A stretch of 64,000 nt of DNA from Plazaster borealis (lineage: Eukaryota; Echinodermata; Asteroidea; Forcipulatida; Labidiasteridae). The position numbers and the translations under genes were made by a program. Positions 1-9,600 of the stretch are shown here, piece by piece; the first letter of the stretch is position 1, and every line of letters begins with the position of its first letter. Location of the stretch: contig CM037476.1 in NCBI GenBank assembly GCA_021014325.1, positions 12,436,827-12,500,826 on the forward strand. The letters are read 5' to 3'. Below the pieces are notes generated by a model. The model made no database searches, was not told the DNA's origin, and saw only the letters and a program-made list of their open reading frames with translations.

Positions 1-156
1 AGCCCCGAGATGTTAAGGAATGAATAAAGATGCAGACTACTAATTAGAACAAGCAAAGTCTACTGAGGAAAGTCTTTGAACTATGTGAAAGTGTGAAAGT
101 AATTATAGGTTACACCCCTTCCCCTGTTATGGGGCAATGAACAGCTACTTGAGACA

Positions 157-184
157 GGGGGGGGGGGGCTAAGTGGGGGGGGGG
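157..184. repeat. Two poly-G tracts
   Basis: Two runs of 12 and 10 G are separated by a short CTAAGT spacer. Similar G runs recur in the window (for example near 12172, 14119, 17634, 28250 and 62106). They are low-complexity sequence, and their exact length is uncertain in any assembly. Confidence 0.8.
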
Positions 185-589
185 CTAAGTGGTCAATGAA
201 TTAAGGTAAAACCCACTAATTATGCATGAAACATCATTTGTTTTGATACAAGTTGGGTGCAAATATTACTTTACCAAAGTTTGCTCCGACCTACACTATT
301 TTCCAGCAACAGTGTAGAATCAATTCTCTTCTTGAAGATTGCTTAACCCCTCCCCGACTGCCCGATCCCAACTGCCAAAAATACACAACTGCCACCCCCA
401 CCCCACATCACTGTAATACCCATAAAACTTGGGCAAAATAATGTTAGCCTAGTAATGAGCTAGTTTCATCAAAAATGTGTTACCCCTAGGGCTCAACCAC
501 CTTTTACTGAGTTGTATCGACATTTACAACAGCACGGCACCGCTATTGTTTTAATTAAATAAATTCGGGCCATGACCGCGCGGATCGTT
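185..589. other. Unannotated stretch
   Basis: The only open frame is a 62-codon stretch at 253-441 of low complexity, rich in Pro, Thr and His. It has no recognisable domain or splice context. I see no gene here. Confidence 0.4.
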
Positions 590-855
590 TTACAAATGGC
601 AAGTTTTTGGTTTTGATAGCCAACTTGGACCGGCAAAACATGGACTAGGTATAGCTTGAACAACAAACGATTAAGTTAAATATCTCTCCTTGTTATTTTG
701 ACTGATAATGATAAATAAATTAGTGAAATCAAAAATTCTTCTTACCTTTTTGGCTAAAGCATGACGACGCCATCTTGTACAAAATTCCGGCCTCGGGCGC
801 AGGCGTGTTCACGTGTTGCGTGACGACACTCGCAGTCCATTCATTTCTAATTTAC
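590..855 (-). repeat. Dispersed repeat carrying a possible first exon
   Basis: This segment recurs in inverted orientation at about 44430-44690. Shared landmarks are a GC-rich block with CACGTG and GCGTGACGACACTCGCAG, and the phrase AAGATGGCGTCGTC. On the minus strand an ATG at 773 opens nine codons (MASSCFSQK) that end at a good donor, AAG|GTAAGA, at 746. This could be a short first exon with its own promoter region, continuing off the left edge of the window. In the second copy the same frame stops after seven codons. Only the repeat relationship is firm. Confidence 0.45.
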
Positions 856-1338
856 ATACCGCGAGACAATTATCGTCTGCTTAAAACCAAAATACATTTT
901 TTTATAGACAATTAGTTATGCAATAAAATAGAAGTCTTCTCCACACAATTATTTTACCCCTGCATATTCAAAAATATAATGACTTGTTTAAAAGTGCTTT
1001 TACTAATGAGAAGGCCGCATTTTGCAGAGTTATTATTTTACATTTTATTGATTTTTTCATTGAAGTTATTAATGCCATTCTTGAAGAGCAATTGATTCGG
1101 TTTCAATCAAAAGGCCATGTCACACAAGGCAATACAGGCAACCAGTTCCAGGCAATCTCTAAGAAGAAAATTCATTCACATTTTAGTTGTCTCAATATTT
1201 TCTTGGGGATAGTGAGTTACAGCTAGAAAACTATCCCTTGTGCTGCCGGAGTGTTCCTTGTGCTTGCAGTGCAGTTGGTTGCCTCCACGTTGCCTGAAAA
1301 ATTGTTCTTTGTGACTTGGGCTTTAATTTGCCGTATAG
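856..1338. other. Unannotated AT-rich stretch
   Basis: An 80-codon open frame at 984-1226 (+) has no recognisable motif, and no splice structure or promoter was convincing. It is probably decayed repeat or intergenic DNA. Confidence 0.35.
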
Positions 1339-1720
1339 TTAAAGGGATTGTATACAATTGGTAATTGGAACCCACTGTTTGTTCCAATCCTGTATAGTTG
1401 TAAATATATACCACAAAACTACCCCGTGAAAATTTCATTTAAAAAGGTGGTAGCGTTTTTGAGATATTGCCGAAAATCTGGAGCGGTTATGTCCACGCAG
1501 GAAGAACAATTTGCAATTGGAATACACAATCTGAGAAGCTTTTCTGACAGAAACGTTTCTCAGATTCAAATTTTCTTTGGATAAAAACTGATATCTTTTC
1601 CCATAACCACATTCTTCAAAGTGAAATGTTTCTAAAATGCTTTATACTGTCAGAAGCTGCTGTACTTCTTACCAAGTAGGTTTTGTATACTAAACGTATC
1701 AGACTATTTTAAAGTATATA
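1339..1720. mobile_element. TTAA-flanked non-autonomous element, family 2
   Basis: It starts TTAAAGGGATTGTATACAAT and carries a conserved interior with TGCCGAAAATCTGGAGCGG and a hairpin of the type GAAACGTTTCTGACAGAAAC. Related copies lie at 4701-5348, 18842-19228, 28830-29200, 38425-38846 and 43886-44245. The right end is eroded. It has no coding capacity. Confidence 0.65.
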
Positions 1721-1847
1721 AGTACATGTATACGTTAACATACAACTACCAATAGTGCATCAGAAACTGGTTATTTATTCGCCTAGAAATATTGTGAATA
1801 TTATTATTGAAAGGAGCTGAGTGTACTGTGCACTCAGTCAGGGCTTG

Positions 1848-1996
1848 ATTTTATAAAAACCTAAGATTGATCTTATGTGAATCAATCTCAATACTGCGAA
1901 GAAAGTTGTGATGTCACAATACAAATCACTATGGCAAGTTGAAACAACTCATCTTTAGATGAATCTTGATGCTATGTGAAATTCAGCCCAGAATTC
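1848..1996. repeat. Dispersed repeat ending GTGAAATTCAGCCC
   Basis: The segment runs from GGGCTTGATTTTATAAA to TGAAATTCAGCCC, so its ends are imperfect inverted repeats. Half-copies containing TAGTGCTTTGTGAAATCG recur at 41925-42012 and twice inside the Helitron-like element (about 22040-22120 and 24020-24105). Confidence 0.5.
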
Positions 1997-2086
1997 ACTA
2001 ACTGTTAAAAGGAATGTGGGAGGGAAAAGTTTTACCCAGCAATATTTATCCGCAACGACAAAGCCATAAATATTGACTTTCGTACG

Positions 2087-2469
2087 TTTAAAGGTCTTTA
2101 CACGTTTGGTAATTACTCAAAATATCTATTAGCATAAAAACTTACTTGGTAACGAGCAACGGAGAGCTGTTGATAGTATAAAACATTGTGAATAACGACT
2201 CCCTCTGAAGTAACGTAGTTTTTGAGAAAGAAGTAATTTCTCAATAAAATAATAAAAACTTCTTGCAAGAAGTTTTTATTCCTATCAGAAAGCACACAAA
2301 TTTGTACAACAAGGGTGTTTTTTCTTTCATTATTTTCTTGCAACTTCGATGACCAATTGAGCCCAAATTTTCACAGGCTAGTTATTTTATGCATATGTTG
2401 GGATACACCAAGTGAGAACACTGGTCTTAATATTACAACAATATTACCAAACGTGTTCAGTGCCTTTAA
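2087..2469. mobile_element. TTAA-flanked non-autonomous element, family 1
   Basis: It begins TTTAAAGGTCTTTACACGTT and ends CGTGTTCAGTGCCTTTAA, giving terminal inverted repeats with a TTAA target. A central hairpin reads AAACTTCTTGCAAGAAGTTT. Other copies are at 9249-10280, 14622-14986, 31562-31938, 37354-37562, 39189-39439, 43350-43723 and 49560-49907. The peptide read through it recurs in every copy and is a by-product of repetition. Confidence 0.8.
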
Positions 2470-2524
2470 TTCAATTGTCTATTTCTAAAACGTGGTCACC
2501 GCATTAATTTGAATTGCCTTATAT

Positions 2525-2986
2525 AGACTGTGCAAGTCTCGCCCGTATCGGAAAGAGAAAACACGAGAAATGAAGAACATTTTTTTCCTGAAATCAAATC
2601 TTTGTTTTAAATTATATCAAATCACAAAATCTGAACAACAAAAGTACTGCAATTACAGCATCTAGGGGTTATCATCGCGCCTCCTAAACGAGCGTTTACA
2701 TAGGTTTTGTGATCGGAGGTGTAAGCACAAAGTTCTTAATTTTTTGCAGTAACCGGAAGCTGAGGTCAAGTTTAATTCTCGGGTTTTCTTCGTTATATCG
2801 TTGAATTGATTTTACTTTCATATTTTTTATCACTAAGTATTACATTCCCAACAACATATATATAATGTTCATGGTTATAAACTATAAAAAAAATTGACAA
2901 AACAAAATCTCGCCCACCTAAAACTCTATACGTTCGGGACCACAATGGTCCCGGAAGTTCAAATATGCGCGAGACTTGCACAGTCT
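2525..2986. mobile_element. Inverted-repeat DNA element (AGACTGTGCAAGTCTCGC ends)
   Basis: The left end AGACTGTGCAAGTCTCGC is matched by GCGAGACTTGCACAGTCT on the right. A related, longer copy in the opposite orientation lies at 60289-60967. The two share interior blocks such as the ATTCCCAACA..ATATAT region and the CGGAAGCTGAGGTCAAGTTT region. No transposase frame is present, so it is non-autonomous. Confidence 0.75.
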
Positions 2987-3018
2987 ATTAGGAAGAAAAA
3001 AACATTGTGGAAATGTAG

Positions 3019-3169
3019 GGGCTTTTTCCAAACCTCGGCTTGGACCCCGGTTCTGGCTCGGGCTCCGTATGATGTTGGAAACACACGTGCAAAATGTACA
3101 CTACTCCAAAATTAATGTCGGAGCCCAAGCCGAACCGGAGCCCCCAAGCCTAGGTTTGGAAAAGGCTCT
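3019..3169. mobile_element. Small foldback element
   Basis: The left arm GCTTTTTCCAAACCTCGGCT pairs with the right arm AGCCTAGGTTTGGAAAAGGC. A second inner pair surrounds GGTTCTGGCTCGGGCTCCG and CGGAGCCCAAGCCGAACC. It would fold into one long hairpin of about 150 bp. Apparent open frames through it are not genes. Confidence 0.6.
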
Positions 3170-3195
3170 ATTTTGAATTGTTCTCAGTTGGCCTA

Positions 3196-3422
3196 CACTG
3201 CAAAAACTGGGGTGTTAAAATTGACACCAGGGGTGTTGTCACATAGATACTGAAGACAGAATCAAAGTTAACATTATAGGGTGTTAAAATAACACCAATG
3301 TAATTGTTTTGGCAGAAGTTAGTGTTATTTTTTCTATGGTGTAAATTTGTATTCTTTTTTGGTATCATATAAAATGTGACAACACCCATGGTGTCCATTT
3401 TAACACCCCGGTTTTTGCAGTG
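3196..3422. mobile_element. TA-flanked inverted-repeat element (CACTGCAAAAAC ends)
   Basis: The ends CACTGCAAAAACTGGGGTG and CACCCCGGTTTTTGCAGTG are inverted repeats flanked by TA on both sides. Inner blocks GGTGTTAAAATT and ATTTTAACACC are also inverted. At 227 bp with TA duplications it looks like a Tc1/mariner-type non-autonomous element. Confidence 0.7.
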
Positions 3423-3812
3423 TAGGCCTACAAGCAACCTTGTGCCATTTTCGGAGCAGGAAGTAGCAAAAGCACGTGACTTGCTGAGGACTGAATATAA
3501 TCACTAACTGGATAAAACAATGCTCAAGATCCAAGTTAACAATTGTTTGTACAGTTGGTTGTTCTCAGGCAAATAAAACAACGACAGGAGACTGCCAAGG
3601 TCGAATGCGTCGATTGTTTGGGTTTTTCTTTGTCTTCATTAATTTATGACCTGCCCTCCGCATGGCGATTGGAATCATTATTAACGATTTTGCTCCTGGT
3701 AGAACAATAACAATGAATGATTGATGAATATAGTTCTCCTGCGAATGTTTCGATTTAATTTGACTCCATAATGGATCAATTTTACATGCATAAGTTAAAT
3801 GGTGTCTCCAGT
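3423..3812. other. Upstream region of the lectin gene
   Basis: No open frame or repeat family is recognised here. It lies directly upstream of the lectin TATA box and may hold its control sequences. Confidence 0.35.
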
Positions 3813-3820
3813 TATAAATA
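3813..3820 (+). promoter_or_regulatory. TATA box of the lectin gene
   Basis: TATAAATA lies 138 bp before the lectin ATG. Transcription would start near 3843, leaving a 5' leader of about 115 nt. A possible acceptor (CTTCATTTCAG) just before the ATG leaves open a leader intron. Confidence 0.5.
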
Positions 3821-3957
3821 GCACATTTCTTTAAAGTGAAGACACTGGTATCCTTGTGTTCATCGTTCCAACAACTAAACTGAAGTTCCAGTCTTTAATT
3901 TACAAAAAAAACCCAGACACCGTATTCTGATGAAACTTCATTTCAGAAGAACGACTC

Positions 3958-4455
3958 ATGAGAATGTATAACTTCACATCTTTCAAATTCTTACTGACTG
4001 TCCTGGCGGTTATCGTGCATTACGGGCACGCACGTTGTCTCTGCCCCCAGGGCTGGGATGCTCATAGACGGCATTGCTATCTGTACGTGCAACAACCAGA
4101 AACTTTTACCACCGCCGAGAGCAACTGCAACGCCCGGGGGCAAGGCGGCCGAGAATCCCATCTCACCTCGGTACTGGACACCGACGAAGCTGCGTTCGTT
4201 GCTGGGTACATTCAGCACGGTCTGGTCTGGATCGGGTTAACTGACACCGCAAAAGAAGGGGTCTGGGTGTGGCAAGACGGGCGACCCACCGGGCCCCAAG
4301 ACTGGTGGTATCCTAACCAACCTGACGATTCTAATAGCGAGGAATGTGTCCAAATGGGGGCTGATATGGGTTGGAATGATTACGAATGTTCCGAGAGTTT
4401 ACCTTACATCTGCAAGATGCTTCAGCGATACCAGTACCGACCTATAACTGATTAA
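3958..4455 (+). CDS. Secreted C-type lectin, single CTLD, QPD type
   Basis: A 165-residue protein. Residues 1-25 form a signal peptide with a hydrophobic core (FLLTVLAVIV) and likely cleavage after HGHA or nearby, so the product is extracellular. Residues about 27-155 are one C-type lectin-like domain. Cys29-Cys40 fits the long-form N-terminal pair, Cys57-Cys152 the outer disulfide and Cys130-Cys144 the inner one. WIGL is at 91-94. QPD at 121-123 predicts galactose-type Ca-dependent binding, and WND is at 139-141. Cys27 is unpaired in this scheme and could link subunits. In the family such proteins act in pathogen or self-glycan recognition; the ligand here is inferred from QPD/WND only. The coding region has no intron. 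The first of two close Met codons was chosen because both keep the signal peptide. A TATA box sits upstream and an ATTAAA signal downstream. Confidence 0.93.
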   Translation: MRMYNFTSFKFLLTVLAVIVHYGHARCLCPQGWDAHRRHCYLYVQQPETFTTAESNCNARGQGGRESHLTSVLDTDEAAFVAGYIQHGLVWIGLTDTAKEGVWVWQDGRPTGPQDWWYPNQPDDSNSEECVQMGADMGWNDYECSESLPYICKMLQRYQYRPITD

Positions 4456-4522
4456 TCATTATCGTAGGCCATGGCCCCCCAACTTTGGAGGTAACCGGGA
4501 GACAATTTTTGACGATTTTCTA

Positions 4523-4528
4523 ATTAAA
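4523..4528 (+). terminator. Possible polyadenylation signal of the lectin gene
   Basis: ATTAAA, the common variant of AATAAA, lies 68 bp after the lectin stop codon. No better signal is seen before the repeats at 4608. Confidence 0.4.
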
Positions 4529-4700
4529 AGCTGAAGCTTTTTCATTGGTCGCGGGTGAAGCAAATTTACGCCATAGCGGCCGGCAGTTTGGAAGCGCCTC
4601 GTCGTAAAGTTTCGTACATGCATCATGGGAAATATTTATCTCCTAAACGCTATTTAGTGGAGGATGTTTTGTTTTGTCTGCCATGTGAGTTATACACACA

Positions 4701-5348
4701 TTAAAGGGAAAGTATACCTTTGGCAGGTTTGGAGCCGTTCGATTGTTTTAATCCTATATCAGGCGCGGATCCAGGGGGCGTGGGGGGCGCACGCCCCCTT
4801 TTTCATATAAAAAAAGGGGAGAAAAGAAAAAAAGAGGGAGAGAGAGAGAAGGGGAGGGAGAAATGGGGAAGGGAAGAAATAAACGTACACCCCTCAGGCC
4901 TGGTATTATTATTTGTTAACTACAAACAATCCGCAACAAACTTCATTTATCATTTTGCTGCTTGGTATATTTTCACGCCCCCGTTTGGAAAATCCTGGAT
5001 CCGCCCCTGTATATGTAAATGTAGATATATACAATAAAACTAACCAGTGAAAATTTCATTTCAAAAGGTGGTAGCGTGTTTGAAAAATTGCCGAAAATCT
5101 GGAGCGGTTATGTCCACGCATGCAGTAAGAACAATATGCATTGGAATGCACAATCTGAAACGTTTCTGAAAGAAACGTTTCTCAGATTCATTTTTTTTTT
5201 AACAGGTACCTTTTTCCACACCCACATACTAAAATGTTAAATGTTTCTCAAAATGCTTTATACTTTAAAAAGCTGCTGTACTTCTCACCAAGTTAGTTTT
5301 TATTGCCATTAATTTTATGAGTAATTACCAAAAGTATACAGCCCTTTA
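4701..5348. mobile_element. TTAA family-2 element, interrupted
   Basis: The left end TTAAAGGGAAAGTATACCTT and the right end CCAAAAGTATACAGCCCTTTA bracket the usual family-2 interior (GCCGAAAATCTGGAGCGG). A second element (4760-5009) is nested in it. Confidence 0.7.
4760..5009. mobile_element. Nested hAT-like element
   Basis: The terminal inverted repeats CAGGCGCGGATCCAGG and CCTGGATCCGCCCCTG have the CAG..CTG ends typical of hAT elements. The flanks share TATAT on both sides. The 250-bp interior is purine-rich with no transposase. Joining the flanks restores the family-2 element. Confidence 0.75.
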
Positions 5349-5523
5349 TTCTTTCGTACATGCATCATGGGAAATATTTATTTCCAAAACGCTATAGTGG
5401 ATGATATTTTGTTTTGTCTGCCATGTGAGTTATACACACATTAAACTTTGGAACCTTGGAACTCGTCAAGACCACACCCGACGTCATGGTGACGTCGTTA
5501 TAAGATGAACAACAATTTTGAAT

Positions 5524-5690
5524 AAAACAATTATTATTACCGAAGAAAAATAAATCATTTATTCGAGATAAAACTGACTCAGCAATGTTTGAGTTTACGA
5601 AAACACCATTTGAAAACAATTATTATTACCGAAGAAAAATAAATCATTTATTCGAGATAAAACTGACATAGCCATGTTTGAGTTTACGAA
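5524..5690. repeat. Tandem pair, 89-bp period
   Basis: Two nearly identical copies of about 78 bp (5524-5601 and 5613-5690) share AAACAATTATTATTACCGAA and end with GTTTGAGTTTACGAA. I see no function. Confidence 0.85.
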
Positions 5691-5794
5691 GTCTTGCATG
5701 TTAAGACAAAAGAAGTTAAAAGTAATGTATTTATATATTTGTGTGTGTGTGTTAATATTATTTGTTGTTGATAACTCCCAAGACTCGTTTTTTT

Positions 5795-6179
5795 CTTCAG
5801 AGCAGTTTTCTTTGGTCACGTGGTTGCTGGACGCCTTATTTGGTCCAACTGCAGCACAACCCAATGTGCAGTCTGGTCTGTCACCCTGTGTGCGCACATG
5901 CATTTGTTTGGGGGACAGAAAATGGCTTCTATTCGCAAGTTGTCACAACTCTCTCAATACCAATCTCTGCCTTCTTGCAGAGCTGTGTATTGAGAGAGTA
6001 ATGACATAGAGGGACCAGTTTTCTTTGGTCACGTGGGTGCTGGCCACCATTTTCAGTCCAAATGCAGCACAACCTAACTGGCAGACTAGTCTGGCACCCT
6101 GCATTCGCCAATGCGTTTTTCTGGACACAAAATGGCTTCTTATCGCAAGTTGTCGCAACTTTCTCAATACACAGCTCTG
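5795..6179. mobile_element. Two adjoining degenerate hAT-like elements
   Basis: Two diverged copies of the family whose ends are CAGAGCTGTGTATTGAGAGA (about 5795-5978 and 5979-6179). Fresher copies at 16537, 16959, 25073 and 26059 show 8-bp target duplications. The conserved interior includes GGTCACGTGG and GGCACCCTG. Open frames through it are not genes. Confidence 0.7.
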
Positions 6180-6245
6180 ACTTTTTGGGCACTACACTGC
6201 CCGCTATTGACACTTGCGTGAACTACAGTGAACAAAATGAAAAAA

Positions 6246-6309
6246 GCATCTCGGCTGAGAAATTCATCAAGAGTATTATAACTCCGATGAATTTCTCAGC
6301 CGAAATGCC
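6246..6309. repeat. Near-perfect hairpin
   Basis: CTCGGCTGAGAAATTCATC and GATGAATTTCTCAGCCGA form an uninterrupted stem, extended by GCAT/ATGC. The loop is about 17 nt. No element boundaries are obvious. Confidence 0.75.
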
Positions 6310-6349
6310 CTTTTTGTCTTGATGGTAATATTACTGGAGCACCAATGTA

Positions 6350-6536
6350 CAGTCGACTCTCGTTATCATACAAGATCCTGAGACTGGCAAATTACCTCTT
6401 TATAACAGGATCGTTGTTATGAGAGGACAGCAAAACAAAGAAACACAAAGCAGAAATGAGATTCCGGGACTTCTGAATGTACTCTTTATAGGCAGAACAT
6501 CTCTACAAAAGTGCCCTTTATAACAAGGTTTGACTG
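6350..6536. mobile_element. TA-flanked pogo/Tigger-like element
   Basis: The ends CAGTCGACTCTCGTTAT and ATAACAAGGTTTGACTG are imperfect inverted repeats bounded by TA. CAGTCGA..TCGTTAT is characteristic of pogo/Tigger termini. At 187 bp it is non-autonomous. Confidence 0.65.
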
Positions 6537-6668
6537 TACATTAAAACCATGCTCATTGTAATCAAAAAAAAAAGTCAGGTAGAACTCTAGGACTGTAAAA
6601 TTAACGATAATCCCGAACAAGCTTGTTTAGACTATTAAACTTTCAGATTCTATCTTGTTTATGTTATT

Positions 6669-9600
6669 TTAAAACTCAGTTTGCGCGCGCTTGGCCAGGT
6701 AGGCTGCAATATTCTTGTCCTTGGCAACACGTTCCTTGAGAGCGAACAGTTTGGGGTACTTCTGAATGATATCATCTCTGCCGTACATTTCCATTGCAGT
6801 GTAAAATACGACGTCTGCACGAGTTATCTGAAAAAGAAAAAATCGTGTCATTAATTCCATTCAGAATCATAGCAACATCGTAATAACTGTTAATAAAATA
6901 CCTTAAAGGTATTACACAGGATTGGGAAGGATAAAAAACATAATTGTTTAATTTTAGTCTGAAAGCTTAATAATTATGAAGTTCATACTAGAACCATTTT
7001 GTCTGTGTTAATATTTCCCTCTGAAATGAAGTCATATTCCAGAAAGCTGTATCAGGAAACCTAAAAAATAAAAAAAAACCCAGCTGATTTCGGTTTTTAC
7101 AACAAACATTAAGGACAATGTGTTTACACGCTGAAAATTGTGCATGGTTTTTCACTATTTTCTTCTGACTCACACAATGGATTAAGCCCAATTTTTCACA
7201 GGTTTGTTATTTCATGTGTATGGTTGATCACACAAGACATGAACACTATCTGCGACTATTTTGTCAGCTCCATCAATCCCGTATAATACTTTTAAAGGTA
7301 GGGTCATAGATTGTATTTTGTAATGATAATAATAATAATGACAATTTGTATAGCGTCCAAACATGAAACATGCTCCTAGGCGCTTAACAATTTAAAAAAC
7401 ATTAAAATTACAGTTATAAAACCTAAGAGAAAATACAGGTAAAATGTAATTATAGACATTACAAATATACTTAAAAATCAATTAAGTGAAAACAGTCATA
7501 CAATGCTAATTTATAGGCAAAATTATTAAGAAAGATACCACAAAAGTCACCTGTGAAAGTTTCAGATGAATACATTGTGCACTTGTTGAGAAAACAGCAA
7601 AAAACTGTCATGGTAATTTTCATCATGAACGTCGAATCGGTCAGGAGTTTAGCGAGGTGACGGCGGGGAACCAACCGCATCTCTGGCAGCAGTATTCACA
7701 AACGGACACCAGTGAAATTTGAATTTCCAAAAGTCGCCTCAAGGCGACCTTTGGCGATTCAGATTTTTCAACATACTTTTATTGATTTCTAATCAACGAG
7801 GCACTTCAGATAGTTTTTGCTGTAGGCTCACCAAACTATGACCCTAACTTTGTGGCGTGTCGAGGCCGAGTGGTTAAGAGCACCGGACTCAAGCTCTGGT
7901 GTATCTGATCAGCAGAGTGTGGGTTCGAGTCCCGGTCATGACACTTCCTTGAGCGAGATGCTTTACCGTAATTGCTTTGTCCTTCGGATGGGACATTAAG
8001 CTGTAGGTCCCATGTACTAGGATTGGAAGTGCACGTTAAAGAACCCAGAACACTTATCGTGGAAGAGTGGGGGTCAACCCCGGTGTTTCTGGTTCACATA
8101 GCAAGCACCTCAGGTTTCCTCAGGCTTGCAAGCTACAGTGATTAAGTTCACTTATAAGGCATCCTTGGTTTCATTACCAGAAATATATAACAGTATTTAT
8201 AATAATAATAATAACTTTCATACAAGCTAGTATGGTCCGACTATAAAAGTACCTTATCTCCAATGAAGAAACCATCACCTCCCTTGTTGACCTCCAAGAA
8301 CTTTTGCAAAGCTTCCAGAAATTTGGGAGACTTCTCGCTGTAAAATGCCTCCAGGTCCTTTTTCTGTAAGAAGGAAAAGAAAATTAGTTTTCCCATTCAA
8401 TGACAAGATGAATTGATTTGTTTTCTTGACTGATTATAAGTATGATGGACTATTGCCATCAAAAGGGTCTCTATTGTCAAATTAAGTTTTGTGATGCACT
8501 CAATTTCCAACAGAAAGAGACCTCATGAAAATGGGGAAAACTTACCAAATCTCTAACCTCACCTAAAAACGGTGTAAAATGTCTTCTTATTTGATACTCT
8601 TACAGAGCGAAATTTGAAACATGACATCACTGGACATCTAAAACAATTAGGTCTGAACATTTCAAAGGGGGAATTTGTGCACCAGTCAAAAGGTTAAATT
8701 TAATGTTGTTTTGATTGAATATCATCAAACATTCGCCAAACAAAAATGTATAGACCATACATTTGAAATGTGACGTCATGAACGTTTTTTTGGATTTTGA
8801 CAGAAACTGCATTTGCACGGTATCAAACACAGTGGCAATTTACACCGTTTTAACCTGGGGTTTGAGACATGCAATGTTTTCCCCCACTTTCGTAAGGACT
8901 CTATCTACTGGAAAATTAGTGGATCATAAAACTGAATTTGACCTTGGAGCCTCTCTTTAAAATGAATTCAATCCCCAACCCAAAAGCTACTAATTAGAGT
9001 GTCATGATTCATGTGCATCAGCCCTTCAAATCACACTCCTATCCAATAAATGATAAGAACACGAGGACCAACCTTCTTTTCTTCATCTTTCTCATAGAAT
9101 TTGATCTTTCCCAGTGGGTCCAAAATGTCCTCTATTGTTGCAATTATGATGTCAATCTTTGTAGTTTCTTCATTATTGGCTCCATTGAGTCCTATATAAA
9201 GCATTGATACAAATCCCATTTAGATAATTAACAATAAGACTAGATTACTTAAAGGCACTGAACACGCTTGGAAATTTTAAAGACCAGTATTCTCACTTGG
9301 TGTATCCCAACATATGCATAAAATAACAAGCCTGTGGAAATTTGGGCTCAATTTGTCGCGCGTACCACGAACCGACCTAACTCGTAACCAGTATAAAAAA
9401 ACGTGTTTGGAGAAAATCACAAATGAAGTTGCACTATTTTTCAAACTGCTGTTTCGGGGTCTGCTAACTATTATTTATTAAATATTTAATTTTTTAAGAC
9501 AAAAATAAAGCCGACTACTTTATTAATATAAAACTGTCAATTTCATTTAATCCCTGCAACTATTTTAATTAGTAAATAATACCTAAACAGATAGGTCACT

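Larger units (their letters stand above)
4608..5470. repeat. Direct duplication flanking a transposon copy
   Basis: A segment of about 95 bp (TTTCGTACATGCATCATGGG ... GTTATACACACATTAAA) occurs at 4608-4703 and again at 5353-5450, on either side of the family-2 element. The arrangement suggests a local duplication next to the insertion. Confidence 0.65.

Noticed and set aside
7852..7943. A tRNA gene (Leu/Ser-like)
   Set aside because: It has A- and B-box-like sequence but continues into a SINE body with an AAT tail, and the acceptor stem does not pair well.
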